Shown one piece after another: positions 26,990 to 36,532 of a DNA stretch of 64,000 nucleotides. A model generated the notes under the pieces. It was not told the origin of the DNA. It made no database searches and saw nothing but the letters and a program-made list of their open reading frames with translations. How positions within the stretch are numbered: the stretch's first letter is position 1; every line of letters begins with the position of its first letter. Source of the stretch: a virus; IMG/VR virus record IMGVR_UViG_3300035212_002019, positions 1 through 64,000 of that record; one strand, 5' to 3'. The position numbers and the translations under genes were made by a program.

Positions 26990-27896
26990 GAATAACGAAA
27001 ATACCTGACGCTCCGTTGGGAAATTGCATGTCTGTGTGGACCTCCTCACCACACGAACATTTTTTCTTCAATTCTTTGATACCAAAAGTCATTTTACCAA
27101 CAGCCGCATTTAAGAATTGGAAAGAAATATCATCAATTTCTTCAAACTCTTTTAATTTAGATTTGATACCTTCATAAGTAACAGAAGTTCTACCAGCTAA
27201 CATAAAAGGAATAATTTTTAAGAAAGAAAGATTTGGAGTTCTTTTTTCATTATTTTCTTTTAAGATATAGTCAGTAAAAGCTTTTTGAAGACCAATATTT
27301 GGCGGAGTTAATTCAAACTCTTTACCATTTACTGTTGTAAAGTGATAAGATCTTGTAGAGTTACTAAAGTATCTATCAAGTTTTTCATCGATCTCGTGGA
27401 ATGAAAAATGGTCTCTTTTCAATTCTAATTGTAATTCTTCTCCACAACCACATTTTGTAGTTACTGTTAATGAATTACCTTGTTGAAATGTTAATTCTCT
27501 AATTAAGAAAATTAAAAATAATCTATCTTGGTCTTTCACATCAAGATAAGAACCCATCTTACCATCTGAATATTTAATTCTAACACAAGATTGAAGAATG
27601 TCATTCATTTTTTCAACGATATCGTAAAAGTTTTGGTCATCAACCATTGAGTAAGATTGAATTTCTTTTACTTGAGCAGGTCTTACCATAAATACGGTAC
27701 CTGTTGGGTAAAAAGTACCACATGGAAGTTCTTTAATATCAAAGTTAAAATATTGAAGATCTGTAGTTCTTGTATTGTCAATTTTTGGTTGCTCTACAAA
27801 TGGAATATCAGAGTTGTTTTGATTTTTAGAAGATTCTAAATTACCAATATGTTTCTTTAAGTATTCTTCTTCACTCATATTATTTTGTTCAGACAT
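26958..27896 (-). CDS. Baseplate hub protein, T4 gp26/gp28 family
   Basis: A 312-residue protein. KELPCGTFYPTGTVFMVRPAQVKEI followed by the helical NFYDIVEKMNDIL region matches the T4-type baseplate hub subunit family (shown here as LPCGTFYPTG, VRPAQVKEI). Two Cys pairs, KCGCGEEL in the middle and KCSCGEEV near the end, look like a zinc ribbon split by an insertion. It sits between the sheath gene and a small assembly gene on the minus strand. T4 proteins of this family are needed for hub assembly. Confidence 0.8.
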   Translation of the reverse strand: MSEQNNMSEEEYLKKHIGNLESSKNQNNSDIPFVEQPKIDNTRTTDLQYFNFDIKELPCGTFYPTGTVFMVRPAQVKEIQSYSMVDDQNFYDIVEKMNDILQSCVRIKYSDGKMGSYLDVKDQDRLFLIFLIRELTFQQGNSLTVTTKCGCGEELQLELKRDHFSFHEIDEKLDRYFSNSTRSYHFTTVNGKEFELTPPNIGLQKAFTDYILKENNEKRTPNLSFLKIIPFMLAGRTSVTYEGIKSKLKEFEEIDDISFQFLNAAVGKMTFGIKELKKKCSCGEEVHTDMQFPNGASGIFVIHDAFEAYIKE

Positions 27897-27917
27897 ATAA
27901 TGTTGTTATTTTTTATT

Positions 27918-27926
27918 TATATATTC
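27918..27926 (-). promoter_or_regulatory. Candidate late promoter element for hub genes
   Basis: Minus-strand GAATATATA, 21 bases before the ATG at 27896. Confidence 0.45.
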
Positions 27927-27970
27927 ATAGAATAGTTACTCCTATGAATTTACCTTATGGTTATAACAAA

Positions 27971-28005
27971 AAAAAAGAGAAAAGTTTTCACTTTTCTCTT
28001 TTTTA
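27971..28005 (-). terminator. Intrinsic terminator after tail sheath gene
   Basis: AGAGAAAAG, loop, CTTTTCTCT flanked by A and T runs on both sides; lies just downstream of the sheath stop on the minus strand. Confidence 0.8.
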
Positions 28006-28024
28006 TTATAAAATTTATTAATTA

Positions 28025-31000
28025 TTATCCGTTGATGAATCCACCCGCAGAGATAGCACCAGTTCTCAAGATAGTAATATTGTTTACAATAATACCCATA
28101 CCCTTGATTGGTTCAACATATGTATCAAGAACACCAATTTGGTTATCAATGATTTCATTAGTGTTGTTTTCTTCATCCATTTTATTAAAGTAGTTGTATA
28201 AACCATTCTTACTTACATAAGTTTCACAGATAACGTCTGCTCTAAGTTTAATTTCTGCTCTAATATCAGGTGTATTAAATTTCCATTGGAAGTCTAATAA
28301 CATTCTTGACAATTCTCTTTCAAGTTCGATAAGAACTTCTCTAACGTGTAAGTATGAAAGAGCTGAGTCGTAAAGTGTTTGACCTGTATTTTCAGTTTCA
28401 ATTACGTTTCCTCTGTTTCTCTTGAACACAATTGGGTTCATTTGAGCTTGGTTAATCCACTCGATATCAGTATTAGTGAAATCCATTTCAGTTGAAACTA
28501 TATTAGTAATTCTACCATTAGTAACACCTGCTGCGATTGTCCAAGGAGTCATTCCACTTATATTTGAAGTATGTTTTCTCATATAAGTTGTTCCTACCCA
28601 TGCTGCTGGTGGAACTTCAATTGGTCTACCATTATCATTTACAGTTAAGTAAGGCATAAAGTAACCTACTGCTGTAGTACCTGCTCCGTCACCGAATGAA
28701 TAAAGGAACGCAGGAGAGCTTTCTGGGTCACCACCCTTAGCAACGTACTCAAGTTGTAAAACACCTTCAGCATTTACGAAAGTAGGAGATGATGAGTTCT
28801 TAAATGATTTCATAGAAGGCATATTCAAGATTCCAAGAGCATCTAATCTTTCTCCACAGATATCAACTAATTGTTGTTTAGATCTTTCAGTTAAACCAAG
28901 ACCAAATGAGTCAATTAAATATCTGAAGTCGATTGCTTCTTTATTAGTAATTGCTTTGAATAAAGGAGTTCCTTTAGCAACTAAGTTAAGTATAGCATTT
29001 TGTCTAGTTTCAGTACCATCAGGTAAAGAAGCTTGTCTAATTCTAAATCCTTTAAGAGAGATAGCTTTATAAGTAGTAGCGTAGTTATCAATAGGTGTGT
29101 ATCTAGTTGTTTGATAATCACCACTATAGTTAGTTTTTTCAATTCTAGCATCACAAGTAACCTCTACTAATGTAGTATCACCAGCATATTGTTTTTTACT
29201 TAAAATTCTTGTAAGTTTTCTAGCAACTTCACCAGTTTGTAATACAACTGTTGGGTCAACATAAGCGGCTAAGAAGTCACCAACTTTAACCTCAGTGTAT
29301 CTAGAACCAGTAATAAGAATCTTATTAGGAACTTGAACATATCCTGTAGGAATTTCAATTTCAACAGTTTGTTTGAAGTTTGATTTAGCTGATTGTACAT
29401 AGAATGTATTATTAGATACCGTATCAACTGCTTCAATAGATGTAAATCCTTCATCCATGAAATCAACTTCTAATGTTCCGTTATTATTTAAGTACATTTT
29501 TAAGTAATGTTTCTTTAAGAAATCATAAATAGTACTTACATTTAATACTTCTTCGTAAGCAACTTCTTCACTTACTTCATATGCCCAGTAGTAAGCTCCT
29601 ACTGTACTTGTGTAACCAAGATTTGTAGCTAAAGTAGATGGGTTAGAAGCATTAGTAATTGTAAATGATCCAGTATTAATACTTGAATCAGGAACAATGA
29701 ATTGATCATATGTAGCATATGATGGATTTGTATTTGAAGTAGTTTCAAATATTACATAGTTGTAACCAGCATATGATGAAGTAGTACCTGCGGCAATTTC
29801 ACCATCTATGAAAATAACATTCATAGTTTCTTGTGCGGCTACTAAAGCTTGTGGTACTTTATTAGCATAGAAGTAATCTCCTGTGTTAATAATACCGTCA
29901 TAAAAATTAGAATAAAATTTAGAGTATCTAGCAACAACACCATCAGTCATAGACCAAACATTTGAAGTTGTGGATACTTTATCTGAGCCAAGTAAAAATT
30001 CATTATCTACTGTGTAGATTACAAAGTAACCATCAAGAATATCACTTAATTGAGCATCAGTTAAACCAGTATTTAAGATAAATGATTTATTAGATGTTGA
30101 TGAGCTAACAATATTTGTAATTGTTATAGTAGATAAACTAACTTTATCAAACGCATGATTAGGTCCTAAACATAAAGTCATTTTATTTTTATTAGCAGAG
30201 TCAATTAAATCAACTAATCTATTGAATAATTTGAATCTTCTGTATTGTGCGTAATTTGCTACAGAAGGTACAGTATTTGTATTTTCAAATGTAACTTTAA
30301 TTACACCAGAATCTGGAGTACTTTGAGTTGCGATGTGATAATCATCAGAAGCACTAGTACCAAAACTAAAGTCTATGAAACCAACTGTGTCAATATTTAC
30401 ATCAGTAACTGTTACTGTTGGTGCTGCGATATCACCATTAGCCATATCAAATTCTACATAACCTAATACGATATCACTTGCTGATACTGTAGGTTTTGTA
30501 GGTGTTGAACCATAAGCAACACCAGTTGTGTTAGATACTACAGATAATGAACCTGTTGAGTCTAAAACATAAGCTGATACAAATGATAATGTACCGTATG
30601 AAGCGCTATAATCACTAGCACTAATTGTTAATGTATTTCCAGTTACTGGAACCATTTTATCACCAATTACAGCGAAAGCGTCAGCAGTAGCTGTGTAAGT
30701 TAATGCGATAGAAGCAGATGATGATGTTAAAGTATCTTTAGTTACATCATAAACAAATCCTTCACCAAACCAAGCAGTTCTGTTATCACCATTATCAATA
30801 ACACCTGTTTCAGTTGGAACTAAACCAAATGCGTGAGGATCTTGGTTAATATAACCATTTCCTGTAAATACACCACCTAACAAGGCAGTTACGTTACCAG
30901 GTAAGTCTAAAGGCACTGCTGTGATTTCAATTGATTCAGCGATAGTTTCTTTATAAGATAAGAATTCTATTTCAGTTTCATTCACACCAGCAACTGTTTG

Positions 31001-31930
31001 TCCAACTAAGTCTAAAAGACCGTTGTAGTAATCTGTTTCAACTAAATCTGAGTTGAAAGCACAGAATACTCCAGTTTTATCTGTATCTCTGTTAATTGTA
31101 GTTTCAATAAAAATATTAGTACCATTGGCATCTCTAAAATATGGAATTAAGGACAATCCTTCGTAATAAGCTAATAAAGTAACATTTCTATCATTAGCAA
31201 AGTTTCTAATTTGACTCTTAACAAGACCAGACGCATTGAAGTAAGCACTCCATCTATTATCAATAGCCAAGTTTTGGTAGTCAGACCAGTCACCACCTAC
31301 AACAATAACATCTACTAAATAGTCAGATGCGTAATCGTTAGCGTTAACATATGGCGGAAGTTTTTCTTGAGAACCATACCATTCGATTAAAGTTCTATCA
31401 AAACCAGTTCTAGCACTTTTCACAACAAATACAGTAACGAATCTGTCAGAAAGGTTAGTAATACTAAAAGCTCTTTCAGTATAACCAGCATTTGGTTTAG
31501 TTAAATTAATGAAAGACTCAGTATCTCTTTTCCAGAAACCTGTTGTATCGAAGAATCTTCTATAAGCTCCATTTCTTTCGATATCATTAATATAACCAGA
31601 TGATGATGATAATGATTTATACTCAATAGTATCTAATGTATCATCTGTGCTTAAAAGATTGATAGCGAATACTGGAGCTGATTCCAACATTTTTTGAATA
31701 GTTCTGTGGAAAAATGAACCTTTTCTTTCTAATCCTCTATCAAGTTGACCAAAGATAGACTCTAAGTCATTGACTGTAGTAAGTCTAATAGGTGTATTTA
31801 CTGGTCCCTTTTTTGAAACACCAATAACCATATTAGTAATACCCTCAACCACTGGAGTTGTAATGATTGAATTGTCAAACTCTTCTATGAAGATTCCTGG
31901 TCTTTTGTATTTTCCAATTTGAATTGCCAT
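28025..31930 (-). CDS. 18: Tail sheath protein (gp18), enlarged
   Basis: A 1301-residue contractile sheath protein, about twice T4 gp18 (659). The N-terminus (YKRPGIFIEEFDNSI, VIGVSKKGPVNTPIRLT, FGQLDRGL) and C-terminus (WTIAAGVTNGRI, IEWINQAQMNPIVF, LSYLHVREVLIELERELS, VLDTYVEPIKGMGIIVNNI) are typical of the family. Between them, residues about 350-850 hold a large beta-rich, Ser/Thr-rich insertion that probably lies on the outer surface of the tail. C-terminal part provides the subunit-linking strand and contraction core by family knowledge. Own promoter-like element upstream and terminator downstream. Confidence 0.95.
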   Translation of the reverse strand: MAIQIGKYKRPGIFIEEFDNSIITTPVVEGITNMVIGVSKKGPVNTPIRLTTVNDLESIFGQLDRGLERKGSFFHRTIQKMLESAPVFAINLLSTDDTLDTIEYKSLSSSSGYINDIERNGAYRRFFDTTGFWKRDTESFINLTKPNAGYTERAFSITNLSDRFVTVFVVKSARTGFDRTLIEWYGSQEKLPPYVNANDYASDYLVDVIVVGGDWSDYQNLAIDNRWSAYFNASGLVKSQIRNFANDRNVTLLAYYEGLSLIPYFRDANGTNIFIETTINRDTDKTGVFCAFNSDLVETDYYNGLLDLVGQTVAGVNETEIEFLSYKETIAESIEITAVPLDLPGNVTALLGGVFTGNGYINQDPHAFGLVPTETGVIDNGDNRTAWFGEGFVYDVTKDTLTSSSASIALTYTATADAFAVIGDKMVPVTGNTLTISASDYSASYGTLSFVSAYVLDSTGSLSVVSNTTGVAYGSTPTKPTVSASDIVLGYVEFDMANGDIAAPTVTVTDVNIDTVGFIDFSFGTSASDDYHIATQSTPDSGVIKVTFENTNTVPSVANYAQYRRFKLFNRLVDLIDSANKNKMTLCLGPNHAFDKVSLSTITITNIVSSSTSNKSFILNTGLTDAQLSDILDGYFVIYTVDNEFLLGSDKVSTTSNVWSMTDGVVARYSKFYSNFYDGIINTGDYFYANKVPQALVAAQETMNVIFIDGEIAAGTTSSYAGYNYVIFETTSNTNPSYATYDQFIVPDSSINTGSFTITNASNPSTLATNLGYTSTVGAYYWAYEVSEEVAYEEVLNVSTIYDFLKKHYLKMYLNNNGTLEVDFMDEGFTSIEAVDTVSNNTFYVQSAKSNFKQTVEIEIPTGYVQVPNKILITGSRYTEVKVGDFLAAYVDPTVVLQTGEVARKLTRILSKKQYAGDTTLVEVTCDARIEKTNYSGDYQTTRYTPIDNYATTYKAISLKGFRIRQASLPDGTETRQNAILNLVAKGTPLFKAITNKEAIDFRYLIDSFGLGLTERSKQQLVDICGERLDALGILNMPSMKSFKNSSSPTFVNAEGVLQLEYVAKGGDPESSPAFLYSFGDGAGTTAVGYFMPYLTVNDNGRPIEVPPAAWVGTTYMRKHTSNISGMTPWTIAAGVTNGRITNIVSTEMDFTNTDIEWINQAQMNPIVFKRNRGNVIETENTGQTLYDSALSYLHVREVLIELERELSRMLLDFQWKFNTPDIRAEIKLRADVICETYVSKNGLYNYFNKMDEENNTNEIIDNQIGVLDTYVEPIKGMGIIVNNITILRTGAISAGGFING

Positions 31931-31960
31931 ATTTTTAATATTTTTTTTTATGTTATAGAG

Positions 31961-31970
31961 TATATATAAA
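31961..31970 (-). promoter_or_regulatory. Candidate late promoter element for tail sheath
   Basis: Minus-strand TTTATATATA, then CTC and TATAACAT; 30 bases before the ATG at 31930. Confidence 0.55.
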
Positions 31971-31997
31971 ATGTAAAAAATGATATTTTTTCTATTT

Positions 31998-32558
31998 TCA
32001 CTTCTCTTTTGAGATTTTCTTTATATTATCCATCATATTCTTCTCTACATCGAGCATTTTTTTATTTAATGATGATTGGGCATCAGATATTTCTTTGGTT
32101 AACGATGCTATAGAAGCAGCATTTGTTGATATTCTATTAGTTATATCAGTTATTTTGCCAGTAACGGCTTGCTTTGTAGAGTCATCCTTAGATAATTTTA
32201 ATTCTTCACTAAAATCATCTTTTTTAACCTTATCATTCGCAATATCTTTTTGAATATTATTAACTTTTCTTGTTAAACTAGCAATGTGTAGATACTCAAC
32301 TAAGAAAGGATTTCTATCCTGACCTGGTAAGGCATCTATTTTACCAACAATCGATTCTATTTTCTTTTGTAAGTCAGCATCTATTTTGATTGTTAGATAT
32401 GCGGTGTCTATTAGAGGCTTCTTTGTTTTATATTCAGTAAGTTGATTTTTAAGAGTTGTCAACTTTTCTTTAGCCATTTTAATATCTGGTTGGTCTGTTA
32501 TATTAACATCAAATTCAGCTTCTTCTAAAAAGATTCTATATGATTTTAGGTTCCTCAT
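31998..32558 (-). CDS. Coiled-coil protein with capsid-targeting-like N-terminus
   Basis: A 186-residue protein starting MRNLKSYRIFLEEAEFD, with a predicted gp21-type cleavage after LEE (residue 13). The rest is almost entirely helical with heptad-like Leu/Ile spacing (LTTLKNQLTEYK, KKIESIVGKIDAL, ISTNAASIASLTKEI). Its start overlaps the stop of the 945-residue upstream protein by one base. Probable internal head protein or core component. Confidence 0.8.
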   Translation of the reverse strand: MRNLKSYRIFLEEAEFDVNITDQPDIKMAKEKLTTLKNQLTEYKTKKPLIDTAYLTIKIDADLQKKIESIVGKIDALPGQDRNPFLVEYLHIASLTRKVNNIQKDIANDKVKKDDFSEELKLSKDDSTKQAVTGKITDITNRISTNAASIASLTKEISDAQSSLNKKMLDVEKNMMDNIKKISKEK

Positions 32559-35395
32559 TACTTTTTCTCCATTTTGGTTTTGGATATATTATCAGCACCC
32601 GAAACGGTCTTAAATCCTCCAATTGTTGAAATTCTATCTCCTATTTTTTTATTTAATACAAATCTTGTTTTATCTGATGATGTTTCAACATCTTTTGTAT
32701 TCTCATATAAAGTATAACAGTTTACAACACTAATACTTTCTGGTTTATCTGATAAAGTTGATTTAGTATTTGCGTTATTTGATTTTCCATCAAACTTAGT
32801 TAAGTATGTTATCTCATAGTCTCCTGTTAACTTAAACTTACCATCTTTTCCTATTAGATTATCAATTTTCTTTTTAGTAGCTTTTATTTTATAATCTAAA
32901 TTTGATTCCTTGCCATCTTCATCTATTTGTTCTTTTCCTTGTTTATTCAAGAATATTTCTCTTGGAAGATCTCCTTTTGTTAATTTATTAGGTATTCCTG
33001 ATTCTGTGATATATTTTTGAAAGAAGTAAAAAGATCTTGAATATGTTATATAAGCAATGTCACCAACAACTTCTTGTATAAAGAAGTAAACCACACTTTT
33101 ATTAGTTGATACAGCAAAGAATGATTTAGCTAAATCATCATTTGATTCAAATTTAATAGGATCTTTTGTGAAAAGTAGATTTTTGGCTCCAGGTATAGAA
33201 TCAGCATTTTTTGAATTGCCTTCTTGCTCTTCAGATCCTCCAAAGTTTGTTTTATTTGGATCATCCTCTTTATAACCAAAGTACTGATCTAAAAATTTAG
33301 CTTGTAACCCTTTAGCATCTTTACCAGTTTTGTAAAGTTCATCACCATCAAGCATATCCGTCATGAATTTACGAAGATTTGCTCCTGCTTTATCTATTAA
33401 GTCATTACCTACTTTTAATTTAGTACCAATGTTAAAAATTGGTTGATATTTTTTATCTCTTTGTATATCTAATACAGTATCTTCCCATTGATTAAAAATG
33501 GCGTTATTTCTATATGGTCCACCAGACTTGCCAGCAGTACTTGGATCACCTGATCCAAAAGTAGTATATTCCATAAACACACTATTTGATACTCTACCTC
33601 CACTTCTTCCAGATGGAATTACTTGTGTTGTGTGTATTTTATAAGCTCTATTGAAACACTTGACAATATCTAAAACAGGATCAATTCCATTTATTACAAT
33701 AGAATCTTTTCTTTCTTTTTCAATTTTATCAAATTTTTCTTTCATTTTAATAACTTCTGTTTTTTCCATTACAAAAGCCTTAATATCTATCTTTTTACTC
33801 CAATAGTCTTTAATTTTTTGAGATGTAGTCATTGTATCAGGAGCACCAACTTTTGATTCTTCCTCATTTTCTTCAGTCTCTTCACCTTCTTCAGCTTCTT
33901 TTAATAATGATATAAATTTATCATATTTAAATAAAGATGATTCTTTTTTAACTTCTTCTTTAGGTTTCTCTTCAGTTTTAACTTCAGCTTTTTTCTCAGT
34001 AGGTTTTATTGTCATTGTAGATTTAATTCCTTCTACAAATGCTTGTAAGCCTTTACCTGTTTCTCCTAGACCACCATATAATCCTTCTTTGTCAAATTGT
34101 AAAGCAGTTTTAGCAAATCTTGCTATTTTCTCAGCTACAACAATTTTTTTGTTTTTATCTGAGATTATTTCCATACTTTCTTTATACAAAGGAGTGCTAG
34201 AAGCATTTAATGTTTCTTTTTTATCACCAACTAAATATCTGTTGATTTCTGTAAAAAGAGATTTAATAACTTCTTTGTTTTTAGAATCTAGTGATTTTGA
34301 TGTTATATCATTTAAGAATTTAACATCTACACCAACGCCTTTATCTTTTGGTGATTCCAATACTTCAATAGCTTTCTTTAACTTAGCAAAAGCTTGTGTT
34401 AGATGGTCTTCACCTCCTTTAATATTTGCTCTATCTGGACTTGCGCCATCACCAATAGCTTCTAATAAAGTATAACTTTCCATTACAAGAACTAAACCAG
34501 CAGGCATTGTTTGATTATCTTTTGGATATTTTGCCAATTGAGGGTTTTTAGCTCTAATATCAGCCGATGCTAATTTTTTTGAATTGGCTTTAGTATTCTT
34601 TTGAATCTTTTCAACAGTATCTCCGGCTACAGTAGTGTATGTTACTTTAGTACTTTGTCTAGTTTCTTTATTACTTAATGTCGTTGTTGCTAACTTAACC
34701 TCTTTGTAATGTGATAATATAGAAGTTAATGATTTTAATGTTTTGATCATAGTAGGATACATGGATTCTGAAGAATTTGAGCCCTCTCCTTCTTTATCAC
34801 CCTCTCCTTCTTTATCACCTTCTCCTTCACCTTCTCCTTCACCCTCTCCTTCTTCTTTATCAGCATCTGCTTCGGATTTTCCACCTTCATCATCCTTAAA
34901 TTGTTCTAAGAATTTTAAAAATTCTTCTAACTGACTTATTAAACTATCTTTATTTTCAAAGTCTTCAAAGTTTTTAATATCTGAAATTGCTGCTTTTGTT
35001 AAATTTCTAATATCACCTACGCTAGCTTCTTCCTCTACAGCTTTTTGTAAACTATCAAGAAAAGAAAAAACAGTAAGTCTTTTGAATTCTTTTTTATCCT
35101 CTTCTGATAATTCAGCTTCAGCTGAACCACCTAAGAGATCATCAAACGCATATCTTAGTCTTTTAGCTACGCCTTTTATTCTAACAAGATTAGCACCAAT
35201 CTTTGCTTTTCTAATAGTAGAGTTTATTAATCTACCTAGTAAAGAGTCACCCCAAGGTATATCATTAGCAAATGGTCCGCTATTTTCAACGTCTTCATTT
35301 ATTTTAACCAAATCTTTATCTTCTAAAGACTTATATTCATCTATTTTGTTTATGCTTCTTTTAAGGAACTCATCTCTATTACTAAGATACTTCAT
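32558..35395 (-). CDS. Large acidic internal-type protein with LysM-like domain
   Basis: A 945-residue protein. It begins MKYLSNRDEFLKRSI, a variant of the leader family. Residues about 165-200 are a GEGEGEGDKEGEG acidic low-complexity run. About 260-310 reads TYTTVAGDTVEKIQKNTKANSK...NPQLAKYPKDNQTMPAGLVLVM (in pieces: VAGDTVEKIQ, NPQLAKYP, MPAGLVLVM), the shape of a LysM domain, a peptidoglycan-binding fold. The C-terminal half is alpha/beta with no recognised enzyme motif. The stop overlaps the next start by one base. Possibly a large injected or core protein; position next to the sheath gene would also allow a tail role. Confidence 0.75.
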   Translation of the reverse strand: MKYLSNRDEFLKRSINKIDEYKSLEDKDLVKINEDVENSGPFANDIPWGDSLLGRLINSTIRKAKIGANLVRIKGVAKRLRYAFDDLLGGSAEAELSEEDKKEFKRLTVFSFLDSLQKAVEEEASVGDIRNLTKAAISDIKNFEDFENKDSLISQLEEFLKFLEQFKDDEGGKSEADADKEEGEGEGEGEGEGDKEGEGDKEGEGSNSSESMYPTMIKTLKSLTSILSHYKEVKLATTTLSNKETRQSTKVTYTTVAGDTVEKIQKNTKANSKKLASADIRAKNPQLAKYPKDNQTMPAGLVLVMESYTLLEAIGDGASPDRANIKGGEDHLTQAFAKLKKAIEVLESPKDKGVGVDVKFLNDITSKSLDSKNKEVIKSLFTEINRYLVGDKKETLNASSTPLYKESMEIISDKNKKIVVAEKIARFAKTALQFDKEGLYGGLGETGKGLQAFVEGIKSTMTIKPTEKKAEVKTEEKPKEEVKKESSLFKYDKFISLLKEAEEGEETEENEEESKVGAPDTMTTSQKIKDYWSKKIDIKAFVMEKTEVIKMKEKFDKIEKERKDSIVINGIDPVLDIVKCFNRAYKIHTTQVIPSGRSGGRVSNSVFMEYTTFGSGDPSTAGKSGGPYRNNAIFNQWEDTVLDIQRDKKYQPIFNIGTKLKVGNDLIDKAGANLRKFMTDMLDGDELYKTGKDAKGLQAKFLDQYFGYKEDDPNKTNFGGSEEQEGNSKNADSIPGAKNLLFTKDPIKFESNDDLAKSFFAVSTNKSVVYFFIQEVVGDIAYITYSRSFYFFQKYITESGIPNKLTKGDLPREIFLNKQGKEQIDEDGKESNLDYKIKATKKKIDNLIGKDGKFKLTGDYEITYLTKFDGKSNNANTKSTLSDKPESISVVNCYTLYENTKDVETSSDKTRFVLNKKIGDRISTIGGFKTVSGADNISKTKMEKK

Positions 35396-35418
35396 AAATT
35401 AATGTAATTTTTTCAACA

Positions 35419-35429
35419 TATATATTAAA
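35419..35429 (-). promoter_or_regulatory. Candidate late promoter element
   Basis: Minus-strand TTTAATATATA, 23 bases before the ATG at 35395. Confidence 0.6.
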
Positions 35430-35529
35430 AAACTTTTATTGAAAATTAGTTAAAATGAATAATTATGATTATCTTTGTTTAAGATAATTGATTAAAATAG
35501 ATTATAAAACAAAAAAATAATAAATAAAA

Positions 35530-35560
35530 TTTGTAAATTCACTAATTATCCTTATATTTG
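35530..35560 (+). promoter_or_regulatory. Bacteroidota-type housekeeping promoter
   Basis: TTTG at 35530-35533, a 19-base spacer, and TATATTTG at 35553-35560. This is the -33/-7 consensus (TTTG, 19-21 nt, TAnnTTTG) of Bacteroidota primary sigma. It lies about 30 bases before the ATG at 35592 and implies early transcription by host RNA polymerase. Confidence 0.75.
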
Positions 35561-35591
35561 TATAACAAAATAACCACTAAAAGAAAATAAT

Positions 35592-36062
35592 ATGAAATTC
35601 GACATCAACAAAGTAATCTGTATCAGCTTAAAGTCTCACAACGATCAACAATTGAAAGCTATCTCTGAAGTTTATAAATTAGATTTCAATGCTTTGATTA
35701 TCGTCAAAGATTGTTCATCTAAAATCTGGGTTGAGGCAGGTGGTGATTGGGTAATTGCTGGTTGTGATATAGTAACTAATGAATTTAGTGTTTGTGAGAG
35801 ATTTTGTCCAATCACAAAAAGAGAAAAAGACTCTTTGTTGAAAATTCAACCAATCAAAACTCCAAAGATGCCAAAAGCCACAAGAGTTGTTGATACTAAA
35901 GTTGATAACACTGTAGAAGTTTCTAATGTTTTCATCGAAGATTTAATCGCCGAATTCGACGTAGTTTTAGATGTAGACACTATCTTAGAAAAAATCAGTG
36001 CTACTGGTATGAAGTCTTTGACTAAAGCAGAATTAGACTTTTTGAATAGCCTTAGTAAATAA
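35592..36062 (+). CDS. Probable early-expressed hypothetical protein
   Basis: A 156-residue protein with two parts: an N-terminal alpha/beta part (ICISLKSHNDQQLKAISEVYKL, VEAGGDWVIAGCDIV) and, after a linker, a C-terminal helical tail TILEKISATGMKSLTKAELDFLNSLSK (here its ends: TILEKISATG, KAELDFLNSL). That tail resembles a short motif found at the C-termini of many Bacteroidota proteins (ILxKIsxxGxxSLTxxExxFL). Unlike its neighbours it is served by a host-type promoter and followed by a strong terminator, so it is a single-gene early unit. Codons such as atc and gaa with wobble C (gacatcaacaaagtaatc) look more host-like than in late genes. Function unknown. Confidence 0.85.
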   Translation: MKFDINKVICISLKSHNDQQLKAISEVYKLDFNALIIVKDCSSKIWVEAGGDWVIAGCDIVTNEFSVCERFCPITKREKDSLLKIQPIKTPKMPKATRVVDTKVDNTVEVSNVFIEDLIAEFDVVLDVDTILEKISATGMKSLTKAELDFLNSLSK

Positions 36063-36090
36063 AAAAAATCATTTTTTTCCATATTCTTAA

Positions 36091-36120
36091 AAAACCGGGC
36101 ATATGTCCGGTTTTTTTATT
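36091..36120 (+). terminator. Intrinsic terminator
   Basis: AAAACCGGGCATATGTCCGGTTTTTTT; stem CCGGGCAT/ATGTCCGG with one G-T pair and a T-run. Confidence 0.9.
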
Positions 36121-36196
36121 TTAAAATATATTTTTTTTTACCCACCTTTGAAATTTTAATAAAATCCACGATTGTCGATTTGATAATAAAAAATTA

Positions 36197-36205
36197 GAAT
36201 ATATA
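36197..36205 (+). promoter_or_regulatory. Candidate late promoter element
   Basis: GAATATATA, 24 bases before the ATG at 36230. Confidence 0.45.
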
Positions 36206-36229
36206 AGACATACAAATTCATATTTTATT

Positions 36230-36523
36230 ATGAGATATTCAGAACTAAATTATCGTGGTAAGACTTACACAAGTGCTAATGAAATCAACGATATTCTCGT
36301 TAAAGAGAAATTCTACTGGCTTATTGACTCAGAGATTGAGAACGCTCAGTTAGAAATAAAAAACAACACACTTATATGGAAAAATGGCAGTTTCTACACA
36401 GGAGATTGGTACTATGGTATTTTTAAAGATGGTAGCTTCTATGGAAACTGGGAAAATGGTATATGGGAAAACGGCAATTTCGGTGGTAAATGGCGCAGTG
36501 GTATTAATCTTACACAGATATAA
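36230..36523 (+). CDS. Small MORN-like repeat protein
   Basis: A 97-residue protein. After an N-terminal 50 residues it has short repeats WKNGSFYTGDWYYG, FKDGSFYGNW, ENGIWENGNFGGKW of the W-x-NG-x-F/W-x-G type, a compact beta-strand repeat related to MORN-like sheets. Such small repeat proteins are common in large phages; function unknown. It is followed after 9 bases by the next gene. Confidence 0.8.
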   Translation: MRYSELNYRGKTYTSANEINDILVKEKFYWLIDSEIENAQLEIKNNTLIWKNGSFYTGDWYYGIFKDGSFYGNWENGIWENGNFGGKWRSGINLTQI

Positions 36524-36532
36524 AAAATTAAC

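Noticed and set aside
34743-34934. Plus-strand Ser-Pro repeat open frame
   Set aside because: Shadow of the Gly-Glu repeats of the minus-strand 945-residue protein.
35463-35476. TATCTTTG as a second host-type promoter box
   Set aside because: No TTTG at 19-21 bases upstream; only the box at 35553-35560 has the correct partner.
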